A stretch of DNA of 64,000 bases from Albimonas marina (lineage in GTDB: Bacteria; Pseudomonadota; Alphaproteobacteria; Rhodobacterales; Rhodobacteraceae). The DNA lies in NCBI RefSeq assembly GCF_029223255.1, contig NZ_JARHUC010000001.1:434001-498000 (forward strand), given 5' to 3'. This document shows positions 53,908-62,644 of the stretch, piece by piece; the first letter of the stretch is position 1, and each line of letters begins with the position of its first letter. The notes below the pieces were generated by a model. The model did not search any database, was not told the origin of the DNA, and saw only the letters and a list, made by a program, of their open reading frames with translations. A program made the translations under genes and the position numbers.

Positions 53908-54687
53908 TCACGCCGAGGGCCACAGGGGCGCCAGCGCCGGGGCCGCGCTCAGCGCGCGGAACCGCGCCGTCTCGCCGCCCGCGTCGAAGGCGCTGCCCAT
54001 CCACTCGCCCCGGTCGTCGTAGAACAGCGTCAGGTCGATGTCGCCCGACACCTGCCAGCGCCGCACGGGCAGGGGACCCGAGGGGCCGGGGATCTCCGCC
54101 GCCCCCGCCTGCGCGGCCGCCACCGACAGCGGCCGCCCGGTCTGGGTGCTGATCCAGGTGGAGCGCTGCAGGAAGGCCGGGGTCCAGTAGGTGGTGGTGG
54201 CGACGTCGTCGGGCAGCTCCCCGCTCCAGTCGCCGGAGGAGACGAGCCGCCCCCCCTCGCGCCGCACGCGGGCCACCTGCCGCTCGCCGTCGTCGTTGGT
54301 CTGGCCGTCGAGCGCGACCAGGCGGCCGCCCTCCCACCGCTCCTGGCTGTCGAGCTCGTAGCGGTAGGCGCCGATGCCCAGGACCTTGACCAGGATGCGC
54401 ACCCGCACGGTCACGTCCAGCGCCTCGCCGGCGCGGGCGACGGTGGTGGTCTGCTCGCCGATCGAGGCGCCGTCGCGCAGCACCTCGAAGCGGCGCGAGG
54501 CGCTCTCGGCCGCGCGCAGCGGGCGGGCGAGGGCCAGCGCGGCGCCGGTCGCGAGGCCCCCGGCCAGCAGGGCGCGGCGGTCGATCGCGGCCTCGGCGGG
54601 CGCGGCGAGGGCGAGGGCGTCGGGCGCCGACAAGGCGCAGGCGGTCGGCGCGCGCCGGGGGGCGCACGGGAGGGGTCGGCGGGTCAT
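53908..54687 (-). CDS. DUF6134 family exported protein
   Basis: 259 residues. A Tat-like signal is visible after an unusually long N-region: DRRALLAGGLATGAALALARPLRA, with likely cleavage near residue 60. The mature part shows the DUF6134 pattern: FEVLRDGASIGEQTTTVAR, YRYELDSQERWEGGRLVALD, TTTYWTPAFLQRSTWISTQ and a terminal DIDLTLFYDDRGEWMG. The function is unknown. GGAGGT precedes the ATG. It sits between a ChrR-like protein and an SDR, all on the minus strand. Confidence 0.82.
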   Translation of the reverse strand: MTRRPLPCAPRRAPTACALSAPDALALAAPAEAAIDRRALLAGGLATGAALALARPLRAAESASRRFEVLRDGASIGEQTTTVARAGEALDVTVRVRILVKVLGIGAYRYELDSQERWEGGRLVALDGQTNDDGERQVARVRREGGRLVSSGDWSGELPDDVATTTYWTPAFLQRSTWISTQTGRPLSVAAAQAGAAEIPGPSGPLPVRRWQVSGDIDLTLFYDDRGEWMGSAFDAGGETARFRALSAAPALAPLWPSA

Positions 54688-54727
54688 GGTGACCTCCGTT
54701 CGGAAGGGCGCCGGGGCGGGCGGAGCG

Positions 54728-55411
54728 TCAGGACAGGTAGTTCAGCACCCGCGACAGGCGACCCGTGAAACGCATCTCGCCGGTCATCACCACCAGGCAG
54801 ATGCAGGTTTCGTCCCCGACGATGCGGGGGCGGTGATCGTCGTGATCCGTGGCGATCGCCACGTCGCCGCGGCCCAGCGTGCGGCCGCGATCCTCCATCA
54901 GCCCGCACAGCACCAGCGTCGTCTCGACCCCGGTGTGGGTGTGGGCGAAGATCGGGGCGCCCGGGCGGGCCCGCAGCAGCGAGACCTCCTCGTGCTCGTC
55001 GCCGACGCCCTCGATGATGTGCTCGGCGAGGCCGGGAAGCAGGCGCTTCCAGGCGACGTCCTGCGGGGTCTCGACCCCGCTCTGGGACAGCACGGCGCGC
55101 AGGGGGGCGGGGAAGGGGTTGCCCGGGTCCGCAGGCGGGGGCACCGCGGCGGGCCTGGCGCCCTCCGCCCGCGGGCCTTCACGGTCGAGCCGGGCCAGCA
55201 TCGCCTCGAGCGAGGGGGCGGCCGCGGCCTCGGCCGCGCCGGCGGGATCGGAGGCCAGCAGGGCGCCGCCCAGCCGCTCCAGCTCCGCCACGCGGCGGCG
55301 GCCCTCGGGGTTGAAGGTGAGCTGAGAGGCGACCAGCAGCGACAGGCCCGCCGGCAGGGAGCCGGCGGCGTATTCCGCCAGAAGCGCTTCGTCAGGCAGG
55401 CTTCGCATCAT
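54728..55411 (-). CDS. ChrR-like cupin protein lacking the N-terminal zinc ligands
   Basis: 227 residues from the ATG of MMRSLPDEALLAEYAAG; a longer frame upstream is not conserved. The family (anti-sigma factor ChrR) has an N-terminal anti-sigma domain with a zinc site formed by His and a CxxC, and a C-terminal cupin. Here the N-terminal segment reads LLVASQLTFNPEGRRR where ChrR proteins have HLxxCxxC, so those ligands are missing. The cupin ligands remain: HTHTGVE and DHDDH. No ECF sigma gene is adjacent. It may be a detached sensor or a cupin of other function. Confidence 0.78.
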   Translation of the reverse strand: MMRSLPDEALLAEYAAGSLPAGLSLLVASQLTFNPEGRRRVAELERLGGALLASDPAGAAEAAAAPSLEAMLARLDREGPRAEGARPAAVPPPADPGNPFPAPLRAVLSQSGVETPQDVAWKRLLPGLAEHIIEGVGDEHEEVSLLRARPGAPIFAHTHTGVETTLVLCGLMEDRGRTLGRGDVAIATDHDDHRPRIVGDETCICLVVMTGEMRFTGRLSRVLNYLS

Positions 55412-55767
55412 CGCATCGTCCGTCAGCGCGGCGCGTTCCAGGGGCGCGGCCGCGTCGCCAAATCCTCTAGTCCGCGCCGTCGCCCCGGGGGTCGGGACGC
55501 GCCGGCGCCGCAGCTTCCGCTCCGGTCCGAAGCGGTTTCCTGCCATGGCCTGACCTTCGCGTGAAGGCCCGGGCCTGCGACAGGAGCCCGCTCCGCGTCC
55601 GCCGCGGCCTGCATTCCGTCTTCCCCTGTGATACGTGCGCCTCCGCGGATCGGTTCACCGCGCCGCATCATTTCCCGCGCATCCCGCTTCATGGAAGCCG
55701 GACGCGCAGGGTGGAGGCGATCGCCCCGCGCCGGACGGCCGGCGCGGCGCAGGGACGGAGGACGGCG

Positions 55768-56904
55768 ATGGCCGGCAAGTCGGTGTTCTTCTACGGGTCG
55801 CTGCGCGATCCGGAACTGGCCGCGGTGGTCCTGGGCCGCCCGTTCGGCGAGGTCCCGCTGCGCCCGGCCCGTCTGCCCGGCCACGCGGTGCGCCAGGTGG
55901 CGGGCGAGAACTTTCCCTGCGTGGTCCCGCTGGAGGGCGCCGAGGCCGAGGGCGCGCTCGCCTGCGGCCTGAGCGAGGCCGAGGTCGCGCGCGTCGCCTT
56001 CTTCGAGGACGACGAGGAATACGAGCTGCGCCCCCTGCCGGTGCGCGCCGACGACGGCGCGCTGCGCGAGGCGCTGGTCTGCTTCCCCAAGGGCCCCACC
56101 ACCCCCGACGGCCCCTGGCGGTTCGAAGACTGGACCGGGGCCGAGCGCGACCTGCTGATCGAATGCGCCCGCGAGATCATGGCGCTTTACGAGGCCGGGG
56201 TGGACTGGTCGGACCTGACCCTGTGGCCCGGCCTGAAGGCCCGCGCCGCCGCCCGCGCCCGCGCCGGCCGCGCCCCCTCGGCCGCCTTCCCCGGCGTGGA
56301 CTTCCGCCGCGAGGCGGTGCGGACCGAGCGGCTGGATCGCCCCTACGCCTCGTTCTTCGGGGTGGAGGAGCATTTCGTCTCCTTCCCCACCTCGGACGGC
56401 GGGCGGTCGCCGGTGGTGCGGCGGGCGGTCTGGGCCTCGGGCGACGCGGCGACGGTTCTGCCCTACGACGCGAAGGCCGACCGGGTGCTGCTGGCGACCC
56501 AGTGGCGCGCCGGCCCGCACGCCCGCGGCGACGCCCGCCCCTGGCCGTGGGAAGTGATCGCCGGCCGCCTCGACGCCGTCGAGGACCCCGAGGAGGCCGC
56601 GCGGCGCGAGGCACTGGAGGAGGCCGGGGTGACGCTCGGCCGGATCGAGAAGGCGGGCGGCTACTACACCTCCCCCGGCACGCTGGCGGAGTTCGTGACC
56701 TCCTTCGTCGGCGAGGCGGACCTGAGCGCGGCCGGCGGCGCCGGCGGGCTGGAGGAGGAGGCCGAGGACGTGATCTCTGCCGTGCTCGACTTCGACGCGG
56801 CGATGGCGGCGGTGGACGCGGGCGAGGTGAACTCGTCGCCCGCGGTGATCTCCCTGCTGTGGCTGGCCCGTCACCGGGCGCGGCTGAGGGCGGAATGGGG
56901 GTGA
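55768..56904 (+). CDS. trgB: TrgB-like protein: gamma-glutamylcyclotransferase-like domain fused to NUDIX hydrolase
   Basis: 378 residues. The N-terminal AIG2/GGCT-like domain (about 1-150) opens with KSVFFYGSLRDPELAAVVLG. The C-terminal NUDIX domain (about 185-370) carries a complete Nudix box GRLDAVEDPEEAARREALEEAG and should cleave ADP-ribose-like nucleotides. This two-domain form matches TrgB of Rhodobacter sphaeroides, where trgAB with cysK contributes to tellurite resistance; cysK follows here too. GGAGGA five bases before the ATG fixes the start. No trgA was recognised. Confidence 0.86.
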   Translation: MAGKSVFFYGSLRDPELAAVVLGRPFGEVPLRPARLPGHAVRQVAGENFPCVVPLEGAEAEGALACGLSEAEVARVAFFEDDEEYELRPLPVRADDGALREALVCFPKGPTTPDGPWRFEDWTGAERDLLIECAREIMALYEAGVDWSDLTLWPGLKARAAARARAGRAPSAAFPGVDFRREAVRTERLDRPYASFFGVEEHFVSFPTSDGGRSPVVRRAVWASGDAATVLPYDAKADRVLLATQWRAGPHARGDARPWPWEVIAGRLDAVEDPEEAARREALEEAGVTLGRIEKAGGYYTSPGTLAEFVTSFVGEADLSAAGGAGGLEEEAEDVISAVLDFDAAMAAVDAGEVNSSPAVISLLWLARHRARLRAEWG

Positions 56905-56936
56905 GGGGCGGGTCGCCCGTAAACCACGTCTCATCC

Positions 56937-56949
56937 TGTGAAATAATTC
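56937..56949 (+). promoter_or_regulatory. cys box upstream of cysK
   Basis: TGTGAAATAATTC matches the two boxes before the sulfite-reduction operon (30678 and 30708) at 11 and 10 of 13 positions. It lies in the 166-bp trgB-cysK gap within a local AT-rich patch. Confidence 0.45.
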
Positions 56950-57070
56950 GTTCCCCGCGATCCCTCGTCAAATTCGGGGGGCGCGGCTTGCGCGCGCTCG
57001 CCCTCGCGTCTAAGTCCGAAGGCGCAGGGCCGGGCCGCCCCGGCGGCGCCCGCGGAGGAAGGAGCGCGAG

Positions 57071-58114
57071 ATGACCATTCGCAAGGACCTGGCGGCCGCC
57101 GTCGGGAACACGCCGCTGATCCGGCTGAACCGCGCCTCGGAGGCCACCGGCTGCGAGATCCTGGGCAAGGCCGAGTTCCTCAACCCCGGCCAGTCGGTCA
57201 AGGACCGCGCCGCGCTGTTCATCATCCAGGACGCCGTGAAGCGCGGCCTGCTGGAGCCCGGCGGCACGATCGTCGAGGGCACCGCGGGCAACACCGGCAT
57301 CGGGCTGGCGCTGGTCGGCGCCTCGATGGGCTTCCGCTCGGTCATCGTCATTCCCGAGACCCAGTCTCAGGAGAAGAAGGACATGATCCGCCTGGCCGGC
57401 GCCGAGCTGGTCGAGGTTCCCGCGGCCCCCTACCGCAACCCCAACAACTACGTGCGCTACTCCGGCCGCCTCGCCGAGGCGCTGGCCAAGACCGAACCGC
57501 ACGGGGCGATCTGGGCCAACCAGTTCGACAACGTCGCCAACCGCCAGGCCCATATCGAGACCACCGGCCCCGAGATCTTCGAGCAGACCGGCGGAAAGGT
57601 GGACGGCTTCATCTGCGCCGTGGGCTCCGGCGGCACGCTGGCGGGCACCGCCCAGGCCCTGCGCGAGCGCAAGCGCGGCGTGAAGATCGGTCTGGCCGAT
57701 CCCGACGGCGCGGCGCTCTACCACTACTACAAGCATGGCGAGCTGAAGGCCGAGGGCTCCTCGATCACCGAGGGCATCGGCCAGGGCCGGATCACCGCCA
57801 ACCTGGAGGGGCTGTCGGTGGACATGCCCTACAACATCCCCGACGCCGAGGCGCTTCCGGTGATCTTCGACCTGCTGGAGCATGAGGGCCTGTGCCTGGG
57901 CGGCTCCTCGGGCATCAACGTCGCCGGCGCGATCCGCATGGCGAAGGAGATGGGGCCGGGCCACACGATCGTGACGATCCTGTGCGACTACGGCACCCGC
58001 TACGCGACCAAGATCTTCAACCCCGCGTTCCTGCGGGAGAAGGGGCTGCCGACCCCGGCCTTCCTGGAGCGGCCCGCCCCGGCCCTGCCCGAAGTCTTCG
58101 CCGAAGACGCCTGA
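57071..58114 (+). CDS. cysK: Cysteine synthase A (O-acetylserine sulfhydrylase)
   Basis: PLP enzyme that makes cysteine from O-acetylserine and sulfide. 347 residues. The PLP lysine is Lys44 in GQSVKDRAA, the substrate loop is EGTAGNTGIG, and the phosphate-binding loop is GSGGTLAG. The C-terminus is longer than E. coli CysK and ends in a Pro/Ala-rich tail, typical of the Rhodobacter type. GGAAGGAG precedes the ATG. It would use the sulfide made by the operon at 31-34 kb, with which it shares a promoter motif. It follows trgB. Confidence 0.95.
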   Translation: MTIRKDLAAAVGNTPLIRLNRASEATGCEILGKAEFLNPGQSVKDRAALFIIQDAVKRGLLEPGGTIVEGTAGNTGIGLALVGASMGFRSVIVIPETQSQEKKDMIRLAGAELVEVPAAPYRNPNNYVRYSGRLAEALAKTEPHGAIWANQFDNVANRQAHIETTGPEIFEQTGGKVDGFICAVGSGGTLAGTAQALRERKRGVKIGLADPDGAALYHYYKHGELKAEGSSITEGIGQGRITANLEGLSVDMPYNIPDAEALPVIFDLLEHEGLCLGGSSGINVAGAIRMAKEMGPGHTIVTILCDYGTRYATKIFNPAFLREKGLPTPAFLERPAPALPEVFAEDA

Positions 58115-58179
58115 CCGTGCCGCGGGCCGGCGCGCCGACCCGCCCCGACCGCCTCCGCCGGCAAGGCGAGGGCGGTCCC

Positions 58180-61074
58180 GTGAAGGCGTCGCTCGCCGCC
58201 GTCGTGCTGACGGCGGCGGTTATCGTGACGGCCGCCGCGCTTCTCGCGCTGCGGCCCGACCCGGCGCAGGCGCAGAGCCCGGCCCCGGTCGAGCTCGCCC
58301 AGGATGCGGCCGAGGCGGCTGAGGAGCTGACCGAAAGCCCCGCCGGCCCGCATTTCACCCCGCACCACGCCTCCCGCGGGAGCGCCGCGACCACGCCGCA
58401 GGCGGTGGAGGCCGACCAGGCCGCCATCGACCAGCGCCTCGACGCCTGGGACCAGAGCGCCCAGCAGGCCGAGGCCGCGCTCGCCGCCGGGGAGGCGACC
58501 ACGCCCCGGTTCGAGGCGATGCGCGCCGAGCTGGTGCAGCACCGCGCCGCCGCCGGCGCGCTGGCCGAGCGGCTGCGCGCCGCGGCCCAGCCGCTCGCCG
58601 CCCAGCTCAAGGCCCTGACCGGGGACGAGGCCGCGCAGGAGCCCCCCGCCGAGGCAGGCGGCGACGCCGCGACGCCCCCGGGCGACGCCCAGGCCGAGGC
58701 CCCGCCCGAGGGCGAGGCCGAGGCGGCGAAGGCCGCCGCGGAGGCCGAGGCGGCGGCCGAGGCCGATGCGGCCTCCCGCAGCCAGAACCTCGCCAGCATC
58801 CGGCGCGAGCTGCAGATGCGCGTCGACGCGCTCGAATCCCGGGCCAAGCGGGCCGACCTCGCCAACGCCCGCGCCGACGCGCTGGTGCGCGAGATCGACG
58901 AGCTGATCCGAAACCGCCAGGTCGAGGAGCTGCTGACCCTGGGCCCGAGCCCGCTGGTCCCCGCCGCCTGGCTGCCGGCGCTGGACGAGGCGCAGGCCAC
59001 CGTGCGCGCCATCGCGGGCGAGACGCTGGCCAACGCCGCCGACCGCGCCCGCGCCGGCGGCGACAGCTTCGCGCCCAGCGCGCTAGCGCTGGCGGCGCTG
59101 GGCCTGGGGCTCCTGTGGGGCGTCTGGCGCGGCTTCGTGGTGGTGCGCCGGCGCATCGGCCTGGGCTCCACCCGCGGCCAGCGGGCGCTGGCCGCGGCGG
59201 TGGCGCTGCTGGCGCGGCTGGTGGCGCCGGTGCTGGCGATCGCGCTGATCCGCGGCGCGCTGGGCCAGCTCCAGATCCTGGGCGCCGACGGCGAGCTGGT
59301 GGCCGACCACATCGCCGCCGGGCTGGCGACGCTGGCTATCGGTCATGCCATCGCGGGGTGCTGGTTCTCGCCCAACACGCCGGCGCTGCGCCTCTCCTCG
59401 CTGGACGACGCCGCCGCGACGCGGGCGCTGTCGCGCTCGAACCTGCTGGCGGGCGCGCTGGGCCTGCACCAGGTGGTGGTGCTGGCGGGCGAGCAGCTGG
59501 ACCTCTCGCCCGGGACGCTGGCGGTGGGCAACCTGCTGGTGCTGGCGCTGGGCGCGGCGGCGCTGTGGCGGCTGGCGGCCTCGCTGCATCCCGGCCCGGC
59601 GCCCGACGCGGCGCCGGACGGCGGCGCGCCCGATGCGGACGACGCCGACGACGCGCCGCCCCCCGACGACGACCCGCTGGCCGAGAGCCTGCAGTCCGCC
59701 GCCTCGGTCGGCCGCCGGCTGGAGACGCTGGGCGCCTTCGCCATGCGCACCGTGGCGCTGGTGGCCGTGGGGCTGGCGGCGGCGGGCTACTACGCCGCCT
59801 CGCAACGGCTGTTCTACCCCACGGTCGTCACGGTCGGCATCGTCGGCGCCGGGCTGATCCTGTTCTCGCTGGCCCGCGAGGGGGTGGAGGCGGCGCTGGA
59901 GCGGCGCACCGCCGACGCCGGCGGCCTGCGGCTGCTGACGGTGCTGGTCGGCTTCGTCATCGTGCTGGCGAGCCTTCCGGTCCTGGCCCTGACCTGGGGC
60001 GCGCGCACCTCCGACATCGTCGAGGTCTGGCGCCTGGCGAGCGAGGGCGTCGACATCGGCGGCGCCCGGCTGACGCCGATGGTGTTCTTCACCTTCGCCC
60101 TGGTCTTCGCCTTCGGCTACGCGCTGACAAGGCTGCTGCAGGGGATCCTGGCGAGCTCGGTCCTGCCCAACACGCGGCTGGACGCGGGCGCGCGCTCGGC
60201 GATCACCACCGGGCTGGGCTGGACCGGCATCACCGCCGCGGCGCTGGTGGGGATCGCGGCGGCGGGGATCGACCTGTCGAACATCGCCATCGTCTTCGGC
60301 GCGCTGTCGGTGGGCATCGGCTTCGGCCTGCAGGCGATCGCCTCGAACTTCATCTCGGGCATCATCCTGATGATCGAGCGGCCGGTGAAGGTGGGCGACT
60401 GGATCCTGGTCGGCGGCACCCATGGCGTGGTCAAGCGCGTGGCGGTGCGCGCCACCGAGATCGAGACCTTCGACAAGACCGCGCTGATCGTCCCGAACTC
60501 CGAGCTGATCTCGGGCCGGGTGGTGAACTACACCCACAACAACGCGGTGGGGCGGCTGATCCTGAAGGCGCCGGTGGCCTACGGGACCGACCTGAAGGGG
60601 GTGCAGAAGCTGCTGCTCGACATCGCGCGGCGGGACCGGCGGGTGCTGCGCTACCCCGCGCCGATGGTGCTGATGACCGGCTTCGGCCCCGCGGCGATCG
60701 AGCTGGAGCTGCGCGTGATCCTGCGCGACGTGAACCAGATCTTCGACGTGCAGACCGACCTGTTCTTCGAGATCGACCGCCGCTATCGCGAGGCCGGGAT
60801 CGAGATCCCCTATTCCCAGAACATCGTCACCCTGCGCGAGCCCGAGCGCCTGGCCGCCGCCCTGCGCGCGGGCCTGGCGGGCGAGGGGCTGGCGATCGCC
60901 GAGGACGCCGGCGCGGCGACGCCCCCGCCCGCCGCCGCCCCCGCGCCGAGCTCCGCCCCGCGCCGCCGCGCCGCCGGCCCGCCGGCCGCGACCCGGGGTC
61001 CCGAGGGGCCCGGCGTCGCCGGCCTGGGCGAGGGCGGAGACGGAGGGGGTGGCGACGGCGACGGAGGCCGCTAG
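58180..61074 (+). CDS. DUF3772/MscS-family mechanosensitive ion channel
   Basis: 964 residues. A signal peptide (KASLAAVVLTAAVIVTAAALLAL) leads to a long periplasmic coiled coil rich in Ala and Glu (about 45-300) with the DUF3772 hallmark EELLTLGPSPLVPAAW. Then about ten transmembrane segments lead to the MscS pore and beta domain: GIGFGLQAIASNFISGIILM, ERPVKVGDWI, IVPNSELISGRVVNYT. The C-terminal tail is Pro/Ala/Gly-rich. GTG is used as start because the signal peptide begins there; an upstream GTG right after cysK is possible. It is larger than E. coli MscS, similar in scale to MscK. Confidence 0.9.
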   Translation: MKASLAAVVLTAAVIVTAAALLALRPDPAQAQSPAPVELAQDAAEAAEELTESPAGPHFTPHHASRGSAATTPQAVEADQAAIDQRLDAWDQSAQQAEAALAAGEATTPRFEAMRAELVQHRAAAGALAERLRAAAQPLAAQLKALTGDEAAQEPPAEAGGDAATPPGDAQAEAPPEGEAEAAKAAAEAEAAAEADAASRSQNLASIRRELQMRVDALESRAKRADLANARADALVREIDELIRNRQVEELLTLGPSPLVPAAWLPALDEAQATVRAIAGETLANAADRARAGGDSFAPSALALAALGLGLLWGVWRGFVVVRRRIGLGSTRGQRALAAAVALLARLVAPVLAIALIRGALGQLQILGADGELVADHIAAGLATLAIGHAIAGCWFSPNTPALRLSSLDDAAATRALSRSNLLAGALGLHQVVVLAGEQLDLSPGTLAVGNLLVLALGAAALWRLAASLHPGPAPDAAPDGGAPDADDADDAPPPDDDPLAESLQSAASVGRRLETLGAFAMRTVALVAVGLAAAGYYAASQRLFYPTVVTVGIVGAGLILFSLAREGVEAALERRTADAGGLRLLTVLVGFVIVLASLPVLALTWGARTSDIVEVWRLASEGVDIGGARLTPMVFFTFALVFAFGYALTRLLQGILASSVLPNTRLDAGARSAITTGLGWTGITAAALVGIAAAGIDLSNIAIVFGALSVGIGFGLQAIASNFISGIILMIERPVKVGDWILVGGTHGVVKRVAVRATEIETFDKTALIVPNSELISGRVVNYTHNNAVGRLILKAPVAYGTDLKGVQKLLLDIARRDRRVLRYPAPMVLMTGFGPAAIELELRVILRDVNQIFDVQTDLFFEIDRRYREAGIEIPYSQNIVTLREPERLAAALRAGLAGEGLAIAEDAGAATPPPAAAPAPSSAPRRRAAGPPAATRGPEGPGVAGLGEGGDGGGGDGDGGR

Positions 61075-61107
61075 TCTGCCCGCCAGTCCCGCAGGAGAAC
61101 CGGAGAG

Positions 61108-61851
61108 ATGGGCATGAGCGCCGAGACGCCCGACCGCAGCCAGCTGCCGTTGTGGCAGGGGTATCCCTACATGTTCGAAGGTCCCGCCCGCGTGGTGGCG
61201 GTGGACGCCGAGGGGGGCGTGACGCTCGACCGGCCCCTGTTCTACCCCGCCGGCGGCGGCCAGCCCGGGGACACGGGCGTGCTCGAGGCCGCGGGCCGCG
61301 AGATCCGGGTGGCGGACGCGCGCAAGGGCGAGGGCGGCTGCGTGCTGGTCCTGGCGGAGGGCGAGACGCCGCCCGAGGTCGGGACCCAGGTGCTCCAGCG
61401 CCTCGACGAGGACCGCCGGCGCGCGCACATGCGCATGCACACCGCCCTGCACCTCCTTTCGGTGGTGATCCCGCTGCCGGTGACCGGCGGCCAGATCGGG
61501 GCGGAGAAGGGCCGGCTCGACTTCGACATGCCCGAGGCGCCGGAGGACAAGGACGCGCTCGAGGCGAAGCTGAACGCCCTGGTCGAGGCGAACCACCCGG
61601 TGAGCGACGAGTGGATCACCGACGCCGAGCTCGAGGCGAACCCGGGCCTGGTGAAGACCATGGCGGTGAAGCCCCCGATGGGCTCGGGCCAGGTGCGCCT
61701 GGTGCGGATCGGCACGCCCGAGGCGACGGTGGACCTGCAGCCCTGCGGCGGCACCCACGTCCGCTTCACCGGCGAGATCGGCCCCCTGCGCATCGGCAAG
61801 ATCGAGAAGAAGGGCAAGCGCAACCGCCGCGTCTCCCTGACCTTCGCCTGA
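61108..61851 (+). CDS. Alanyl-tRNA editing protein AlaX-type
   Basis: Trans-editing enzyme that deacylates mischarged Ser- or Gly-tRNA(Ala). 247 residues, with an AlaRS-like beta domain and an editing domain. Zinc and catalytic ligands are His111 and His115 in MHTALHLL and a Cys and His in LQPCGGTH near 213-217. The FYPAGGGQPGDTG motif is characteristic. GGAGAG precedes the ATG; a second ATG two codons later is also possible. It follows the channel gene after 33 bp. Confidence 0.93.
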   Translation: MGMSAETPDRSQLPLWQGYPYMFEGPARVVAVDAEGGVTLDRPLFYPAGGGQPGDTGVLEAAGREIRVADARKGEGGCVLVLAEGETPPEVGTQVLQRLDEDRRRAHMRMHTALHLLSVVIPLPVTGGQIGAEKGRLDFDMPEAPEDKDALEAKLNALVEANHPVSDEWITDAELEANPGLVKTMAVKPPMGSGQVRLVRIGTPEATVDLQPCGGTHVRFTGEIGPLRIGKIEKKGKRNRRVSLTFA

Positions 61852-62303
61852 GGGCAGGGCGCCCGAGGACGGCGCGCCCGCACGGCCCTGTCGCGCGCTG
61901 CGCGCACGAGGCGGCCCGCCCGGGCGCCCGCGAACGGGCCGACCGGAGAGGCCGGAGCGGAGCCGGAAAGTCGGACGCCCGGCGCGGGCGGCGCCCGATC
62001 CGCCCCCACAGAGGCGTCCCGCGAGGGCTGCGTTCGGCCGTCGCCGCGACGACGCGCGGCCTCGCCCCGACCGAGCCTGCCGCGAGAAGCCGGGCGAGGG
62101 AGGCGGGCCGGTCCCGGCGGGAGACGTCGGGGCGCCTCGACCGTCGGGCGCCGCTCGGCCGGTGGGCGGCGCGCCCGGCGAGGGCGGTCCGACCGCCGCC
62201 ATGATGCGACGGGCGCATAGCCGGCGGGGCGAAAGCTCTTCGCTCTCCCACGCGCCGGCGGCGGCGCAGAGCGGTGGAGATCGGGGAGCGACGTCTCGAC
62301 CGG

Positions 62304-62336
62304 CGCGACGCAGCCAAGCCCGCCCGCAGGGCGCCT
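62304..62336 (+). repeat. 33-bp dispersed intergenic repeat, copy 2
   Basis: Identical over 33 bp to 47131-47163; the flanks differ, which argues for a discrete mobile or amplified unit. Confidence 0.7.
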
Positions 62337-62418
62337 TGCCGCCCGCTCCTCTCGGCTTGCCGAGATTCTTCCCGATCTCCACGGCGAATGGGGTTGCACG
62401 GGAGGGGGCGGCGTCGTG

Positions 62419-62547
62419 CTCTCCGCCTCTCCGCCTCTCCGCCTCTCCGCCTCTCCGCCTCTCCGCCTCTCCGCCTCTCCGCCTCTCCGCCTCTCCGCCT
62501 CTCCGCCTCTCCGCCTCTCCGCCTCTCCGCCTCTCCGCCTCTCCGCC
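62419..62547. repeat. 8-bp tandem satellite (CGCCTCTC), about 16 copies
   Basis: 129 bp of uninterrupted 8-bp periodicity without a single mismatch. As 8 is not divisible by 3, it is open in all frames and encodes nothing meaningful. Copy number is likely variable between strains and may be uncertain in the assembly. Confidence 0.95.
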
Positions 62548-62644
62548 GGGCGCCCTCCTCCCCCTCGGCCCTCCACCCCTCACGCTCCCGCCAGCCCCGC
62601 GCGGCGGCGATTGACGCGCGCGCCCGGCGCGGCGATGCAGGGGC

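Larger units (their letters stand above)
61852..62644. other. 793-bp repeat-rich spacer
   Basis: No credible gene was seen. It contains the second copy of a 33-bp dispersed repeat (62304-62336) and a 16-copy 8-bp satellite (62419-62547). The remainder is GC-rich with many short inverted pieces. Confidence 0.6.

Noticed and set aside
62419-62547. Coding sequence with RRGGEAE peptide repeats on the minus strand
   Set aside because: The 8-bp unit is open in all six frames, no start or ribosome site fits, and the peptide is a by-product of the satellite.
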